From Clostridium putrefaciens (GTDB taxonomy: Bacteria > Bacillota > Clostridia > Clostridiales > Clostridiaceae): a stretch of 64,000 bases of DNA. How positions within the stretch are numbered: the stretch's first letter is position 1; each line of letters starts with the position of its first letter. Shown here piece after piece: positions 1-8,225 of the stretch. The translations under genes and the position numbers were made by a program. The notes below the pieces were generated by a model. The model saw only the letters and a list, made by a program, of their open reading frames with translations, was not told the origin of the DNA and made no database searches. The stretch lies in the NCBI RefSeq assembly GCF_900461105.1, contig NZ_UFWZ01000001.1:620001-684000 (forward strand), given 5' to 3'.

Positions 1-210
1 CAGGAAAGGCTCACAGCTTCTATAGCAGATTCAATAGTTGAAAAGCTTGATCCATATGGAGTTATTGTAGTAATAGAAGCTGAACATATGTGTATGACTA
101 TGAGAGGTGTGAAAAAACCAGGGTCTAAGACTATAACTTCTGCGGTAAGAGGAACATTTGCAACGGATTCCAAATCTAGAGCAGAAGTATTATCAATAAT
201 AAACAAATAA
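1..210 (+). CDS. folE: GTP cyclohydrolase I, C-terminal part (5' end outside window)
   Basis: The window opens inside this gene; 69 C-terminal codons and a TAA stop are visible. GTP cyclohydrolase I makes dihydroneopterin triphosphate from GTP, the first step of folate synthesis in the cytoplasm. The visible tail carries the family's conserved stretch [17 protein letters not shown], which includes the His and Cys near the zinc/active site, then TSAVRG. The next gene, folP, starts 21 nt downstream, so this is the upstream member of the folate operon. The identification is firm; the start cannot be seen. Confidence 0.95.
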   Translation, partial: QERLTASIADSIVEKLDPYGVIVVIEAEHMCMTMRGVKKPGSKTITSAVRGTFATDSKSRAEVLSIINK

Positions 211-231
211 TCATGGAGGTTAGATTGAGCT

Positions 232-1071
232 ATGATAAAGATTAAAAAGGAAATAAAAGATATTAAGTTTTTAGATAAAAATATAAGATTTGGTGAGAGA
301 ACCTATATTATGGGGATTTTAAATGTTACTCCTGATTCATTTTCAGATGGTGGAGATTTTATAGACATACATAATGCTGTTAATCATGCAAAAGATATGA
401 TTCAGTTTGGTGTAGATATTATAGATGTTGGAGGGGAGTCCTCTAGACCAGGTCATAAAAATATTACGGAAGAGGAAGAACTAAAAAGGGTAATTCCAGT
501 TATTAAAAGCCTTTCGGCTAAGACGGATGCAATAATATCTTTAGATACTATAAGATCAAAAGTGGCTGAGGAAGCAATAAAACAGGGAGCACATATAATC
601 AATGATATATGGGGATTACAAAAAGATCCCAATATGGCAAAGGTAGTTGCAAAATATAAGGTTCCTGTTATAATTATGCATAACCAAAATGGAACTGATT
701 ATAACAATATCATTGAGGATATTAAGGGGTTTTTTAAACAATCTATAGCCATTGCTAAGGATGCTGGAATTTCAGAGGATATGATAATATTAGATCCAGG
801 CATTGGTTTTGGTAAGACTCCTCAGCAAAATATTATGGTGATGAGCAAGTTAGATGAAATAAAGTCTCTTGGGTATCCTTTATTACTTGGAACATCAAGA
901 AAATCGATGTTGGGTAAGATTTTAGACTTACCACCAAAGGAGAGAGTGGAAGGGACTTTAGCAACTACAATATTAGGAATAGTACAAGGCGTGGATATAG
1001 TTAGAGTTCATGATGTAAAAGAAAACTTAAGAGCTGCAAAGGTTGCAGATGCAATAATTAGAGGTGAATAG
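232..1071 (+). CDS. folP: Dihydropteroate synthase
   Basis: 279 residues, normal length for the family. It joins p-aminobenzoate to hydroxymethyl-dihydropterin diphosphate to give dihydropteroate. The signature MGILNVTPDSFSDGG is near residue 26; further landmarks are the IDVGGESSRPG loop, the DPGIGFGK segment and the late GTSRKS motif, all typical of the TIM-barrel enzyme. The ATG at 232 follows GGAGG at 215-219 with 12 nt spacing, slightly long. It lies between folE and folB, one nucleotide from the likely folB start, consistent with one polycistronic transcript. Confidence 0.97.
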   Translation: MIKIKKEIKDIKFLDKNIRFGERTYIMGILNVTPDSFSDGGDFIDIHNAVNHAKDMIQFGVDIIDVGGESSRPGHKNITEEEELKRVIPVIKSLSAKTDAIISLDTIRSKVAEEAIKQGAHIINDIWGLQKDPNMAKVVAKYKVPVIIMHNQNGTDYNNIIEDIKGFFKQSIAIAKDAGISEDMIILDPGIGFGKTPQQNIMVMSKLDEIKSLGYPLLLGTSRKSMLGKILDLPPKERVEGTLATTILGIVQGVDIVRVHDVKENLRAAKVADAIIRGE

Positions 1072-1072
1072 T

Positions 1073-1444
1073 ATGGATGAAATTATTATGGAGAATATGG
1101 CGTTCCATGGTTACCATGGAGTATTAAAAGAAGAAAAGGTATTAGGTCAAAGATTTTATGTAGATGCTAAGTTATATTTAGATTTAAAGAAGGCAGGTGA
1201 AAGCGATAATTTGAATGATACTGTTAGTTATGCTGAGGTATATAAAATTATAGAACACATCATGACTAAGGAAAAATTTGAGTTATTAGAAGCACTAGCC
1301 CATAAGATATGTAATGAAATATTATTATATTATAAAAATATAGAAACAGTGGTCTTAAAAGTTAAAAAACCTAGTGCTCCTGTAGTAGGTAATTTTGATT
1401 ATTTTGCTGTGAAAATTAAAAGGAGTAGAAGGGATTATGAATAA
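1073..1444 (+). CDS. folB: Dihydroneopterin aldolase
   Basis: 123 residues from ATG 1073, chosen over an in-frame GTG at 1064 because GAGGTG at 1061-1066 sits at proper distance from the ATG. The enzyme cleaves dihydroneopterin to hydroxymethyl-dihydropterin and glycolaldehyde. The family opening (II..M.FHGYHGVLKEEK) and the KKPSAP motif near residue 100 are present. It begins one nucleotide after the folP stop and its 3' end overlaps folK by 8 nt, so translation of the folate genes is probably coupled. Confidence 0.95.
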   Translation: MDEIIMENMAFHGYHGVLKEEKVLGQRFYVDAKLYLDLKKAGESDNLNDTVSYAEVYKIIEHIMTKEKFELLEALAHKICNEILLYYKNIETVVLKVKKPSAPVVGNFDYFAVKIKRSRRDYE

Positions 1445-1910
1445 GATATACCTTGGATTAGGAAGTAATATTGGAGATACAAAAATAAATATTGAAACAG
1501 CTATATCACTTTTAAGCAAGAAGATAAATATAAAAGATAAATCTTCCTACTATGAAACAGAACCTGTAGGTTTTAAGGATCAACCATGGTTTTTAAATAT
1601 AGTTATTGAAGGTGAAACTGATTTAAGAGTAGAAGAGCTATTAAATTTCACTCAAAGTGTGGAAAATGATATGAAAAGGGTGAAGACATTTCTAAATGGA
1701 CCAAGAATTATAGATGTGGATATATTATTATATAATGATGTGAATATTGTATCAGAAAGACTTAATGTGCCTCATCCTCGTATGCATGAAAGAGCCTTTG
1801 TAATGGTTCCTTTATTTGAATTATCAAAAGATCTTAGAATTAATAATATGTTAATTCAAGATATTATTAAAAATCTTAAGGGGAAAGAAACTATAAAGAG
1901 GGTGTGGTGA
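1437..1910 (+). CDS. folK: 2-amino-4-hydroxy-6-hydroxymethyldihydropteridine pyrophosphokinase (HPPK)
   Basis: 157 residues. It transfers pyrophosphate from ATP to hydroxymethyl-dihydropterin, feeding FolP. Typical motifs are the N-terminal YLGLGSNIGD, YETEPVGF.DQPWFLN around residue 40, and GPRIIDVDILLY followed by PHPRMHERAFVM. The ATG at 1437 lies inside the last codons of folB. The TGA stop shares one base with the ATG of the following HD-domain gene. Confidence 0.97.
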   Translation: MNKIYLGLGSNIGDTKINIETAISLLSKKINIKDKSSYYETEPVGFKDQPWFLNIVIEGETDLRVEELLNFTQSVENDMKRVKTFLNGPRIIDVDILLYNDVNIVSERLNVPHPRMHERAFVMVPLFELSKDLRINNMLIQDIIKNLKGKETIKRVW

Positions 1911-2386
1911 TGGAGAGAATTAATTGTATTTTAAAAGATAAAGAGTTTAATATGTATCTAAAAAACAACGAAGAATTAGAAGAGGATAGGATTTTTTGTC
2001 ATCATGATATTACTCACTTTTTAGATGTTTGTAGAGTAGCTACCATAATTAATCTAGAAAGAGGTCTTAATATAGATAAGGAATTAATATACGCAACAGG
2101 TCTGCTCCATGATATTGGTAGGTGGGTAGAGTATAAAACAGGGAAAGACCACGCTATATTAAGTGCAGATCTATCAAGAGAAATCCTTAAAAGATGTGGA
2201 TTTACTAAGGGTGAAATTGAAAAGATTGATTTAGCTATAAGATCACATAGAAATAAAGAGCATAGTACAGATTTAAGTAACATATTATACGAAGCAGATA
2301 AGTTATCAAGGCCTTGTGTAAGCTGTAAGTCAAAAGATAAGTGCAAAAGATTTTTAAGTGGAGAAGTTTATACTTTAAAGTATTGA
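1910..2386 (+). CDS. HD-domain protein of the folate operon
   Basis: 158 residues from ATG 1910, preferred over in-frame GTG codons at 1904 and 1907 because it forms a TGATG overlap with the folK stop and follows GAGGGTG. HD-family metal-phosphohydrolase residues are visible: H..DITHFLDVCRVA, then LLHDIGRW (the HD pair), DHA and a late H/D pair. The tail has a small cysteine cluster, CVSCKSKDKC. HD proteins often sit in clostridial folate operons; I do not know the substrate, and a nucleotide- or pterin-phosphate role is only inferred from position. Confidence 0.8.
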   Translation: MERINCILKDKEFNMYLKNNEELEEDRIFCHHDITHFLDVCRVATIINLERGLNIDKELIYATGLLHDIGRWVEYKTGKDHAILSADLSREILKRCGFTKGEIEKIDLAIRSHRNKEHSTDLSNILYEADKLSRPCVSCKSKDKCKRFLSGEVYTLKY

Positions 2387-2494
2387 TAAAGGATATATGC
2401 TTTTAATGTTATTGAACGTCAAAAGTATTATTTAAAATTAGAAGCAAGATATGTTATAATTATTGTTACTATTTTGAATAAGGGGCTTGATATT

Positions 2495-3133
2495 GTGGAT
2501 AAAATTATAAATACGGATGAAATATATGAAATTTTAAAAAAGAGGATTGTTAATATAGAATATGAACCAGGGCAAGTTCTTAATGAAGAAGATATTGCGA
2601 CTGAGTTTAAGGTTAGCAGAACTCCTATACGAAAGATATTCCAACAACTAAATGCGGATAAACTAATTAATATAATTCCAAGGTTTGGGGCTCAAGTTAC
2701 GCCTATAGACTTTAAATATATGAAATCTGTATTTGAAGTAACAAGGCAGATTGACCCTTTTGCAGCAAGGCTTGCAGTAAGTAGGATTTCAAAAGCTCAA
2801 ATTGAAGAGCTTGAAGAAATAATGGATAGGTTTCAAACTTATGATTTGGACAAAGACTATCAAAGAGCAATAAATGATGATGAAAGATTTCATGATATTA
2901 TATTTTTAAGTAGTGGAAATCAGTGTCTTGCGGATTTATTAAAAGGCTTACATCTACATACTGAAAGACTTTGGCATTATTCTGAGCAGTATATTGATAG
3001 TATGGATATATTTACAGACACATTAGGAAAGGTCTTAAAGGCTATAAAAGAGAAAAATTATGAAGATGCAGAAAAGTATGCAAGAGAGCATATAGATGCT
3101 TTTGTTGAAAAGATAAAACAAGAAATGTTATAA
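2495..3133 (+). CDS. GntR-family transcriptional regulator (FCD subfamily)
   Basis: 212 residues from GTG 2495, which follows AAGGGG at 2480-2485; an in-frame TTG at 2474 would add seven residues but has no site. An N-terminal winged helix (about 8-75, with EEDIATEFKVSRTPIRKIFQQL) precedes an alpha-helical FCD effector domain (about 85-205, with conserved R/D/H positions such as DDERFHDIIF). FCD regulators bind small acids or amino acids. It stands alone between the folate operon and the grd genes; a terminator follows at 3181. Regulation of the adjacent grd/NSS genes is inferred from position only. Confidence 0.9.
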   Translation: MDKIINTDEIYEILKKRIVNIEYEPGQVLNEEDIATEFKVSRTPIRKIFQQLNADKLINIIPRFGAQVTPIDFKYMKSVFEVTRQIDPFAARLAVSRISKAQIEELEEIMDRFQTYDLDKDYQRAINDDERFHDIIFLSSGNQCLADLLKGLHLHTERLWHYSEQYIDSMDIFTDTLGKVLKAIKEKNYEDAEKYAREHIDAFVEKIKQEML

Positions 3134-3180
3134 AATATATTAGGTATAAATTCCCTTAGGTTTTTAGAAAATTAATATTA

Positions 3181-3238
3181 AAGTCTGAAATTAGCTTGTA
3201 ATTTAAAACAAGTTGATTTCAGGCTTTTTTATTTTTAT
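3181..3238 (+). terminator. Intrinsic terminator after the GntR gene
   Basis: Inverted repeat AAGTCTGAAAT ... ATTTCAGGCTT enclosing CTTG/CAAG, followed by a T-rich run (TTTTTTATTTTTATT). It separates the regulator from the grd transcript. Confidence 0.85.
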
Positions 3239-3423
3239 TAAAAAATATATAAATTTAAAAAAAGTTTTTTAAATAAAAGGATTATTGATTTATATATAGA
3301 ATATACTACTAGAGAACATATGAAATACAATGAGTATACTAAAGGTATTCAAAATGTATGTATGTTTAAAAATAATTTATGGATGAGCTGAAATATGAAA
3401 AGGATTTTGTAAGGAGGGATTAC

Positions 3424-3807
3424 TTGGATTATCAAATAATTACCAACAACCCAGTGGTAAAGAATGAATTTGAAAATGTATATTTTGTTGATGGTGATTT
3501 TCAAGAGGTAATGGTTAAGGTTAGAGATATGGTTCATCAGGGGTACGATCTTATTAGTCATCCACTAGGTGCAAGTATAAGAATAGCTTTTTCTCCTTTT
3601 CGTTCAATAATAATTGGACAAAGGAATAATAAAATTAATCCTATTCATGTGGAAATTATTGAAAACAGTATCATTAGTTTAAAAAATCTTACTAAAGGGA
3701 GGGTAGCGGATAGAAAAAATGATGATGATTATTCTTTAGTTGATAGAGAACTTTTAATATCAACATTAGAGTCTTTTGAAAAGGAATACATTAGTAAATG
3801 TGTCTAA
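3424..3807 (+). CDS. grdX: GrdX family protein
   Basis: 127 residues from TTG 3424. AAGGAGG at 3410-3416 sits seven nt before this TTG, while an upstream in-frame ATG at 3379 has no site and would add 15 residues. The start IITNNPVVKNEF and the later DLISHPLGASIRIAFSPFRSIIIG are typical of GrdX, a small protein of unknown function found at the head of glycine reductase operons. It lies 20 nt before the component-B proprotein gene. Its presence supports reading the next two genes as a grd module. Confidence 0.9.
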   Translation: MDYQIITNNPVVKNEFENVYFVDGDFQEVMVKVRDMVHQGYDLISHPLGASIRIAFSPFRSIIIGQRNNKINPIHVEIIENSIISLKNLTKGRVADRKNDDDYSLVDRELLISTLESFEKEYISKCV

Positions 3808-3827
3808 TTTATTTGGAGGTGATTTTT

Positions 3828-5114
3828 TTGAAATTGGAACTTGGAAGAATTCATATAAAAGATATGCAGTTTGGGGAAAAAACTGCTGTAAATCATGGAG
3901 TTTTGACAGTAAACAAAGAAGAATTAATATTATGGCTTAAGGAAAACAAAAAGATCAAGGAAGTTAAGGTGGATATTGCAAGGCCTGGAGAAAAGGTAAG
4001 AATAATACCTGTAAAAGATGTTATCGAACCTAGAGTTAAAGTTGAAGGTGAAGGTAATGGATTTCCAGGAGTGTCAACAAAAATTGCACAACTTGGAAAT
4101 GGAAAGGTTAATGTACTTTATGGAGCAGCTATTGTTACAGTTGGTGACATAGTAGGATTTCAAGAAGGTGTAATTGATATGTGGGGCGAGGGAGCAAAGT
4201 GGACACCATTTTCGAGTACTTATAATTTAGTTGTGGATATTTCTCCAATTGAAGGACTAGATCCACACGAACATGAAGCAACTGTTAGAATGGCTGGACT
4301 TAAGGCAGCAGAATTTGTCGGAATGGCTGGAAAAGAAGCTAAAGTTGATGAAATTTTGACCTATGAAATGGGTAGTATAGATGATGAAAAAGAAAAGTAT
4401 CCTAATTTACCTAAGGTTTTATATGTAGAAATGCTAATTTCACAAGGACTACTTCATGATGGGTATATATATGGTGTAAATAGTAAGTTAATACTTCCAA
4501 CTTTAATTCATCCAAATGAAGAGCTTGATGGTGCAGTAATTAGTGGTAATTGTGTAGCAGCTTGCGATAAAATTACAACTTATCAACATCAAAATAACTC
4601 ATCAATTTTGGATTTGTATTCAAAGCATGGTAAGGAAATAAACTTCCTTGGAGTAGTATTAACTCCAGAACTTACAACACTTGAAGGAAAGTTTAGAACC
4701 TGTGATTACACTACTAAATTATGCAAAATTCTAGGTGCAGATGGTGTAATTATATCAGAAGAAGGATATGGAAACCCTGACTCGGACCTTTTAATGATTT
4801 GTAAAAGACTAGAGGATTCAGGTATTAAGACTGTTTTAATTACAGATGAATGTTCTGGAAGAGATGGAATGTCACAACCTTTGGCGGATACAACACCTGA
4901 AGCTGTTGCAGTAGTGTCTGCAGGAAATGTTAGCCATGTTGTAACTCTTTCACCTGCAGATAGAATAATAGGAAGCGCAAAAGCTATTGAAACCTTAGCT
5001 GGTGGATGGGACGGTTCTTTATTAGAAGATGGAACCTTAATGTGTGAATTAAATGCTGTGATAGGTGCTACATCAGAAATAGGCTATCATAACTGTACAG
5101 TTGATTTGTATTAA
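3828..5114 (+). CDS. Glycine/sarcosine/betaine reductase component B proprotein (GrdE/GrdG/GrdI family)
   Basis: 428 residues from TTG 3828, five nt after GGAGGTGA. In this family the proprotein self-cleaves at an Asn-Cys bond and the Cys becomes the pyruvoyl group that binds the substrate amine. The expected site SGNCVAACDK is present with Cys at residue 242, the position known for GrdE. Products would be the roughly 47-kDa and 25-kDa component-B subunits, acting with the selenoprotein encoded next. Substrate (glycine, sarcosine or betaine) cannot be settled by eye. No grdA, grdC or grdD is in the window, so components A and C must come from elsewhere in the genome. Confidence 0.93.
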   Translation: MKLELGRIHIKDMQFGEKTAVNHGVLTVNKEELILWLKENKKIKEVKVDIARPGEKVRIIPVKDVIEPRVKVEGEGNGFPGVSTKIAQLGNGKVNVLYGAAIVTVGDIVGFQEGVIDMWGEGAKWTPFSSTYNLVVDISPIEGLDPHEHEATVRMAGLKAAEFVGMAGKEAKVDEILTYEMGSIDDEKEKYPNLPKVLYVEMLISQGLLHDGYIYGVNSKLILPTLIHPNEELDGAVISGNCVAACDKITTYQHQNNSSILDLYSKHGKEINFLGVVLTPELTTLEGKFRTCDYTTKLCKILGADGVIISEEGYGNPDSDLLMICKRLEDSGIKTVLITDECSGRDGMSQPLADTTPEAVAVVSAGNVSHVVTLSPADRIIGSAKAIETLAGGWDGSLLEDGTLMCELNAVIGATSEIGYHNCTVDLY

Positions 5115-5138
5115 TTATTTTAGAAAGGGGGATTAATT

Positions 5139-6446
5139 ATGTCAGATAAATTTAAGGTGTTATATTATGTAAATCAGTTCTTCGGACAGGTAGGTGGAGA
5201 GGAAAAGGCTGGAATGAAACCTATATTTAATGAAAAAATTATTGGTCCAGCTCAAGGATTTAGCAAATTAATAAAGGATGAAGGAGAAATAGTTGGAACT
5301 ATAATATGTGGGGATAATTATTTCAATGAAAATAAAGAGGAAGCTTTAAATTATATTCTTAATGTAGTTAAAGAAACTAAACCTGATATTGTTATAGCTG
5401 GACCAGCATTTAATGCAGGTAGGTATGGAATGGCTTGTGGTGAAATATCTAAAGCAATTGTAGAAAAATTAAATATACCGGCAATTACAGGAATGTATAT
5501 AGAAAATCCAGGTATTGATACATGTAAAGACAAGGTTATAATTGTAAAAACTACAGACTCAGCAGGAAGTATGCGAAAATCATTACTTGTTATGGCTGCT
5601 ATAGCTAAAAAGATTGTAAAGGGAATAGAACTTGGACTTCCAGAAGATGATGGATACATACCTCAAGGAAGAAGATTAACAGTATTTTCAGAAAAAAGAG
5701 GATCACAAAGAGCAGTAGATATGCTTTTGGCTAGATTAAAAGGTGAAGAGTTTCAAACTGAACTTCCAATGCCGGTCTTTGATAAGGTAACTCCAGCAGA
5801 TGCAATAAAGGATTTAAGTATGGCTACTATAGCTCTCGTAACTACAGGAGGAATAGTTCCTATTGGAAATCCAGACAGAATCCAATCAGCAAGTGCACAA
5901 AAGTGGGGTAAATATGATGTAAGCAGTAAAAGTGAACTTGGATTAGACTATTTTACTATTCATGGTGGATATGACCCAGTTTATGCAAATGAAAAGCCAG
6001 ATAGAGTAGCACCACTTGATATTATGAGACAATATGAAAAGGAAGGTTACATTGGAAAGGTACACAACTACTTCTATACAACTACAGGAACAGGAACTTC
6101 CGTTGGAAATTCCATTAAGTTTGGTGAAGAAATGGGTGCTGAACTTAAGGCGGCAGGTGTAGATGGGGTTATATTAACTTCTACATGAGGAACTTGTACA
6201 CGTTGCGGTGCAACGATGGTAAAAGAAATTGAAAGATATGGTATTCCTATAATCCATATGGCTACTATAACTACAATTTCACAATCTGTAGGAGCAAATA
6301 GGATAGTGCCTACAATTGCAATCCCATATCCAGTAGGAGACCCAAGTCTAAAACCTGAAGGCGAATTAGAGCTAAGAAGAGATATGCTTAAAAAAGCTTT
6401 AAATGCTTTGGCTACACAAATCACTGAGATAACTCAATTTGAATAA
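5139..6446 (+). CDS. Selenocysteine-containing reductase component B subunit (GrdB/GrdF/GrdH family), UGA read through
   Basis: Reading through TGA at 6186-6188 gives 435 residues, full family length. The in-frame UGA is codon 350, the Sec position known for GrdB, and its context TST-U-GTCTRCGATMVKEIE matches the family's redox motif. The region after the UGA (RIVPTIAIPYPVGDPSL) is also conserved, so this is not a frameshift or a pseudogene. A 6-bp hairpin starts 12 nt after the UGA (see SECIS). With the pyruvoyl subunit it forms substrate-specific protein B, which passes a carboxymethyl group to selenoprotein A. Start ATG 5139 follows AGAAAGGGGG. Glycine, sarcosine and betaine versions cannot be separated by eye. 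Confidence 0.95.
6186..6215 (+). promoter_or_regulatory. Bacterial SECIS-like element for Sec insertion
   Basis: After the UGA at 6186 comes a perfect 6-bp stem, CGTTGC (6201-6206) / GCAACG (6210-6215), closed by a GGT loop at 6207-6209. Bacterial SECIS elements lie within the coding sequence just 3' of the UGA and carry guanines in a short apical loop, as here. The loop is about 20 nt from the UGA, within the usual range. SelB recognition is inferred. Confidence 0.75.
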
Positions 6447-6456
6447 ATAGGTTAAG

Positions 6457-6493
6457 TTTACTGCGAGACATTTTTAGAATATCCCGCAGTAAA
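6457..6493 (+). terminator. Weak hairpin after the selenoprotein gene
   Basis: Inverted repeat TTTACTGCG (6457-6465) / CGCAGTAAA (6485-6493), 19-nt loop, without a U-run. It may slow or partly terminate transcription before the transporter gene, or stabilise the grd mRNA 3' end. Confidence 0.4.
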
Positions 6494-6581
6494 TATATAT
6501 ATTTATCTGTTTAAAGTAAATTTAGATTTTAAACTTTTAATTTTATTTTTATATTTAAACAAATATGAAAGGATGAGGGGT

Positions 6582-7919
6582 ATGGAGAAAAGAGAGAATT
6601 GGGGAAGTAGATTTGGTTTTATTATGTCTGCAGCAGGCTTTTCTATAGGTCTTGGAAGCTTATGGAGGTTTCCATATTTAACAGGTAAGTACGGAGGTGG
6701 AGCATTTGTATTTGTATATGTAGTAATATGTATTTTAATAGGCATACCACTTTTTACAATGGAAATGAGTTTAGGTAGAAAAACACAATTAAATGCAGTA
6801 CAAGGCATGAGGTCTTTAACAAAGAAAGGCAGTCTTTGGGTATTATTTGGGTGGTTTGGAGTGTTATCAGCTTTTGTGATTTTATGCTATTATATACAAA
6901 TTGCAGGGTGGACATTAGCTTATCTATTTAAAATGGTGTCAGGGCAGCTTTCGGGATTAACTGCTGAAAGTTATTCAAAAGTTTTCAACGATTTTACATC
7001 TAATACTCTTAGTGTAAGTTTATTTACAATAGTCTGTATAATAATTATTGGAATTATATCATCAAGAGGTCTTGAAAAAGGCATTGAAAAAGCATGTAAG
7101 ATAATGATGCCAACACTATTTATTATGATGATTATTTTGGCAATAAGATCATTAACCCTTCCTGGTGCCATGGAAGGTCTAAAGTGGTATTTAAAAGTAG
7201 ACTTTTCAAAGATTGATGGAAGCATACTTCTTGCAGCTCTTGGACAATGTTTCTTTTCAATTGGTATTGCAAGTGGTGGAGCATTTATATATGGAAGTTA
7301 TCTTAAAAAAAATAGTGATATACCAACAGATGCATCAATAATAGTATCAGCAGTTACAGCTATGGGCGTATTATCTGGCATAATAATATTTCCAGCAGTA
7401 TTTGCATTAGGACTAAGCACTGATGGAGGTTCTAGCACATTGTTTGTAACTATGTCAAATCTATTTTGTAAAATACCAGCAGGTAACGTCTTCGGTTCCA
7501 TGTTTTTCTTATTGGTGTTATTTGCAGCTATTTCTTCAGTAATTGGATATTTAGAACCAATAGTGGTTGTTGTATCTGAATTATTTAAAGTTGAAAGAAA
7601 AAAATCGGTATGGTTATGTTTAATAGCTGTATTTATAGTAGGATTCCCAACAATATTAGCCCAGGGGCCATGGTCTCATATTCAAATTGGTGAAAGAAAT
7701 CTTTTTGATTTTGCTGATTATCTTTCAGGAAACATATTAATGCCGTTAGGAGCTCTAATACTATCTTTCTACACCGTATTTGTATGGAAATTCAATAAAT
7801 ATAGAGAAGAAACAAATGTAGGAGCTAAACAATTAATGGTATATAAATGGTGGGGAGTGTTAGTTAAATTTATTATTCCAGTAGCATTAGTTATAATTTT
7901 TATAACAGGACTTTTTTAA
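6582..7919 (+). CDS. Sodium-dependent transporter, neurotransmitter:sodium symporter (NSS/SNF) family
   Basis: 445 residues, about 11 membrane spans, the usual size for bacterial NSS proteins. The TM1 signature GFSIGLGSLWRFPYLTGKYGGGAF, with the unwound sodium/substrate-binding region, is intact. ATG 6582 is nine nt after GAAAGG; the in-frame ATG at 6573 abuts that site and would add three residues. Bacterial NSS carriers import amino acids with sodium. Directly downstream of grd component-B genes, it most likely brings in the substrate of that reductase, but this is inference from position. A perfect 11-bp hairpin follows. Confidence 0.92.
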   Translation: MEKRENWGSRFGFIMSAAGFSIGLGSLWRFPYLTGKYGGGAFVFVYVVICILIGIPLFTMEMSLGRKTQLNAVQGMRSLTKKGSLWVLFGWFGVLSAFVILCYYIQIAGWTLAYLFKMVSGQLSGLTAESYSKVFNDFTSNTLSVSLFTIVCIIIIGIISSRGLEKGIEKACKIMMPTLFIMMIILAIRSLTLPGAMEGLKWYLKVDFSKIDGSILLAALGQCFFSIGIASGGAFIYGSYLKKNSDIPTDASIIVSAVTAMGVLSGIIIFPAVFALGLSTDGGSSTLFVTMSNLFCKIPAGNVFGSMFFLLVLFAAISSVIGYLEPIVVVVSELFKVERKKSVWLCLIAVFIVGFPTILAQGPWSHIQIGERNLFDFADYLSGNILMPLGALILSFYTVFVWKFNKYREETNVGAKQLMVYKWWGVLVKFIIPVALVIIFITGLF

Positions 7920-7964
7920 AGAATACTTATTATAAATTTATATAAAATCAACATATAAAGGATG

Positions 7965-8005
7965 TATTAAAGGCTATAATAGTTCATTTCTTAGAGCCTT
8001 TAATA
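7965..8005 (+). terminator. Hairpin downstream of the NSS gene
   Basis: Perfect 11-bp stem TATTAAAGGCT (7965-7975) / AGCCTTTAATA (7995-8005). No proper U-run, so termination strength is uncertain. Confidence 0.55.
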
Positions 8006-8084
8006 TATTAAAATATATTGTGGGTATTACTTGATTTATCCATTAATAACAGTTAATATTATAATTAAGTAAAAACTATTAAAT

Positions 8085-8156
8085 TAGTTGAGGAAACGTT
8101 GAAGTATATACTTATGTGGGCACTTTGTATATATGAGTTTGTAGTGCAACCGGCCT
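8085..8156 (+). promoter_or_regulatory. c-di-GMP-II riboswitch upstream of prepilin peptidase
   Basis: The segment carries the class II cyclic-di-GMP aptamer landmarks in order: GGAAAC (8092-8097) followed by GTTGAAG, then GTGGGCACTT (8116-8125), and finally TAGTGCAACCGGCC (8142-8155). The GCACT/AGTGC pairing and the ...GCAACCG... strand match the well-studied Clostridium acetobutylicum class II aptamer. The 3' end of the aptamer runs into the 5' arm of an intrinsic terminator at 8152-8177, so aptamer P1 and terminator should be mutually exclusive. That layout predicts an ON switch, giving read-through when c-di-GMP is bound. P1 on the 5' side is imperfect by eye. Confidence 0.9.
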
Positions 8157-8177
8157 TTAAATTAAAGGCCTTTTTTT
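8152..8177 (+). terminator. Riboswitch terminator (expression platform)
   Basis: GGCCTTTA (8152-8159) pairs with TAAAGGCC (8163-8170), followed by seven T. Its 5' arm overlaps the 3' end of the c-di-GMP-II aptamer, linking ligand binding to read-through into the prepilin peptidase gene. Confidence 0.9.
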
Positions 8178-8225
8178 GCAAAAAAGAATAAGAAACAAAG
8201 ATAATTTTATGATGAGAAAGAAGTG

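Noticed and set aside
6186-6188. In-frame TGA read as a stop or a frameshift/pseudogene
   Set aside because: The codon is at the known Sec position, both flanks are conserved in the same frame, and a SECIS-like stem follows.
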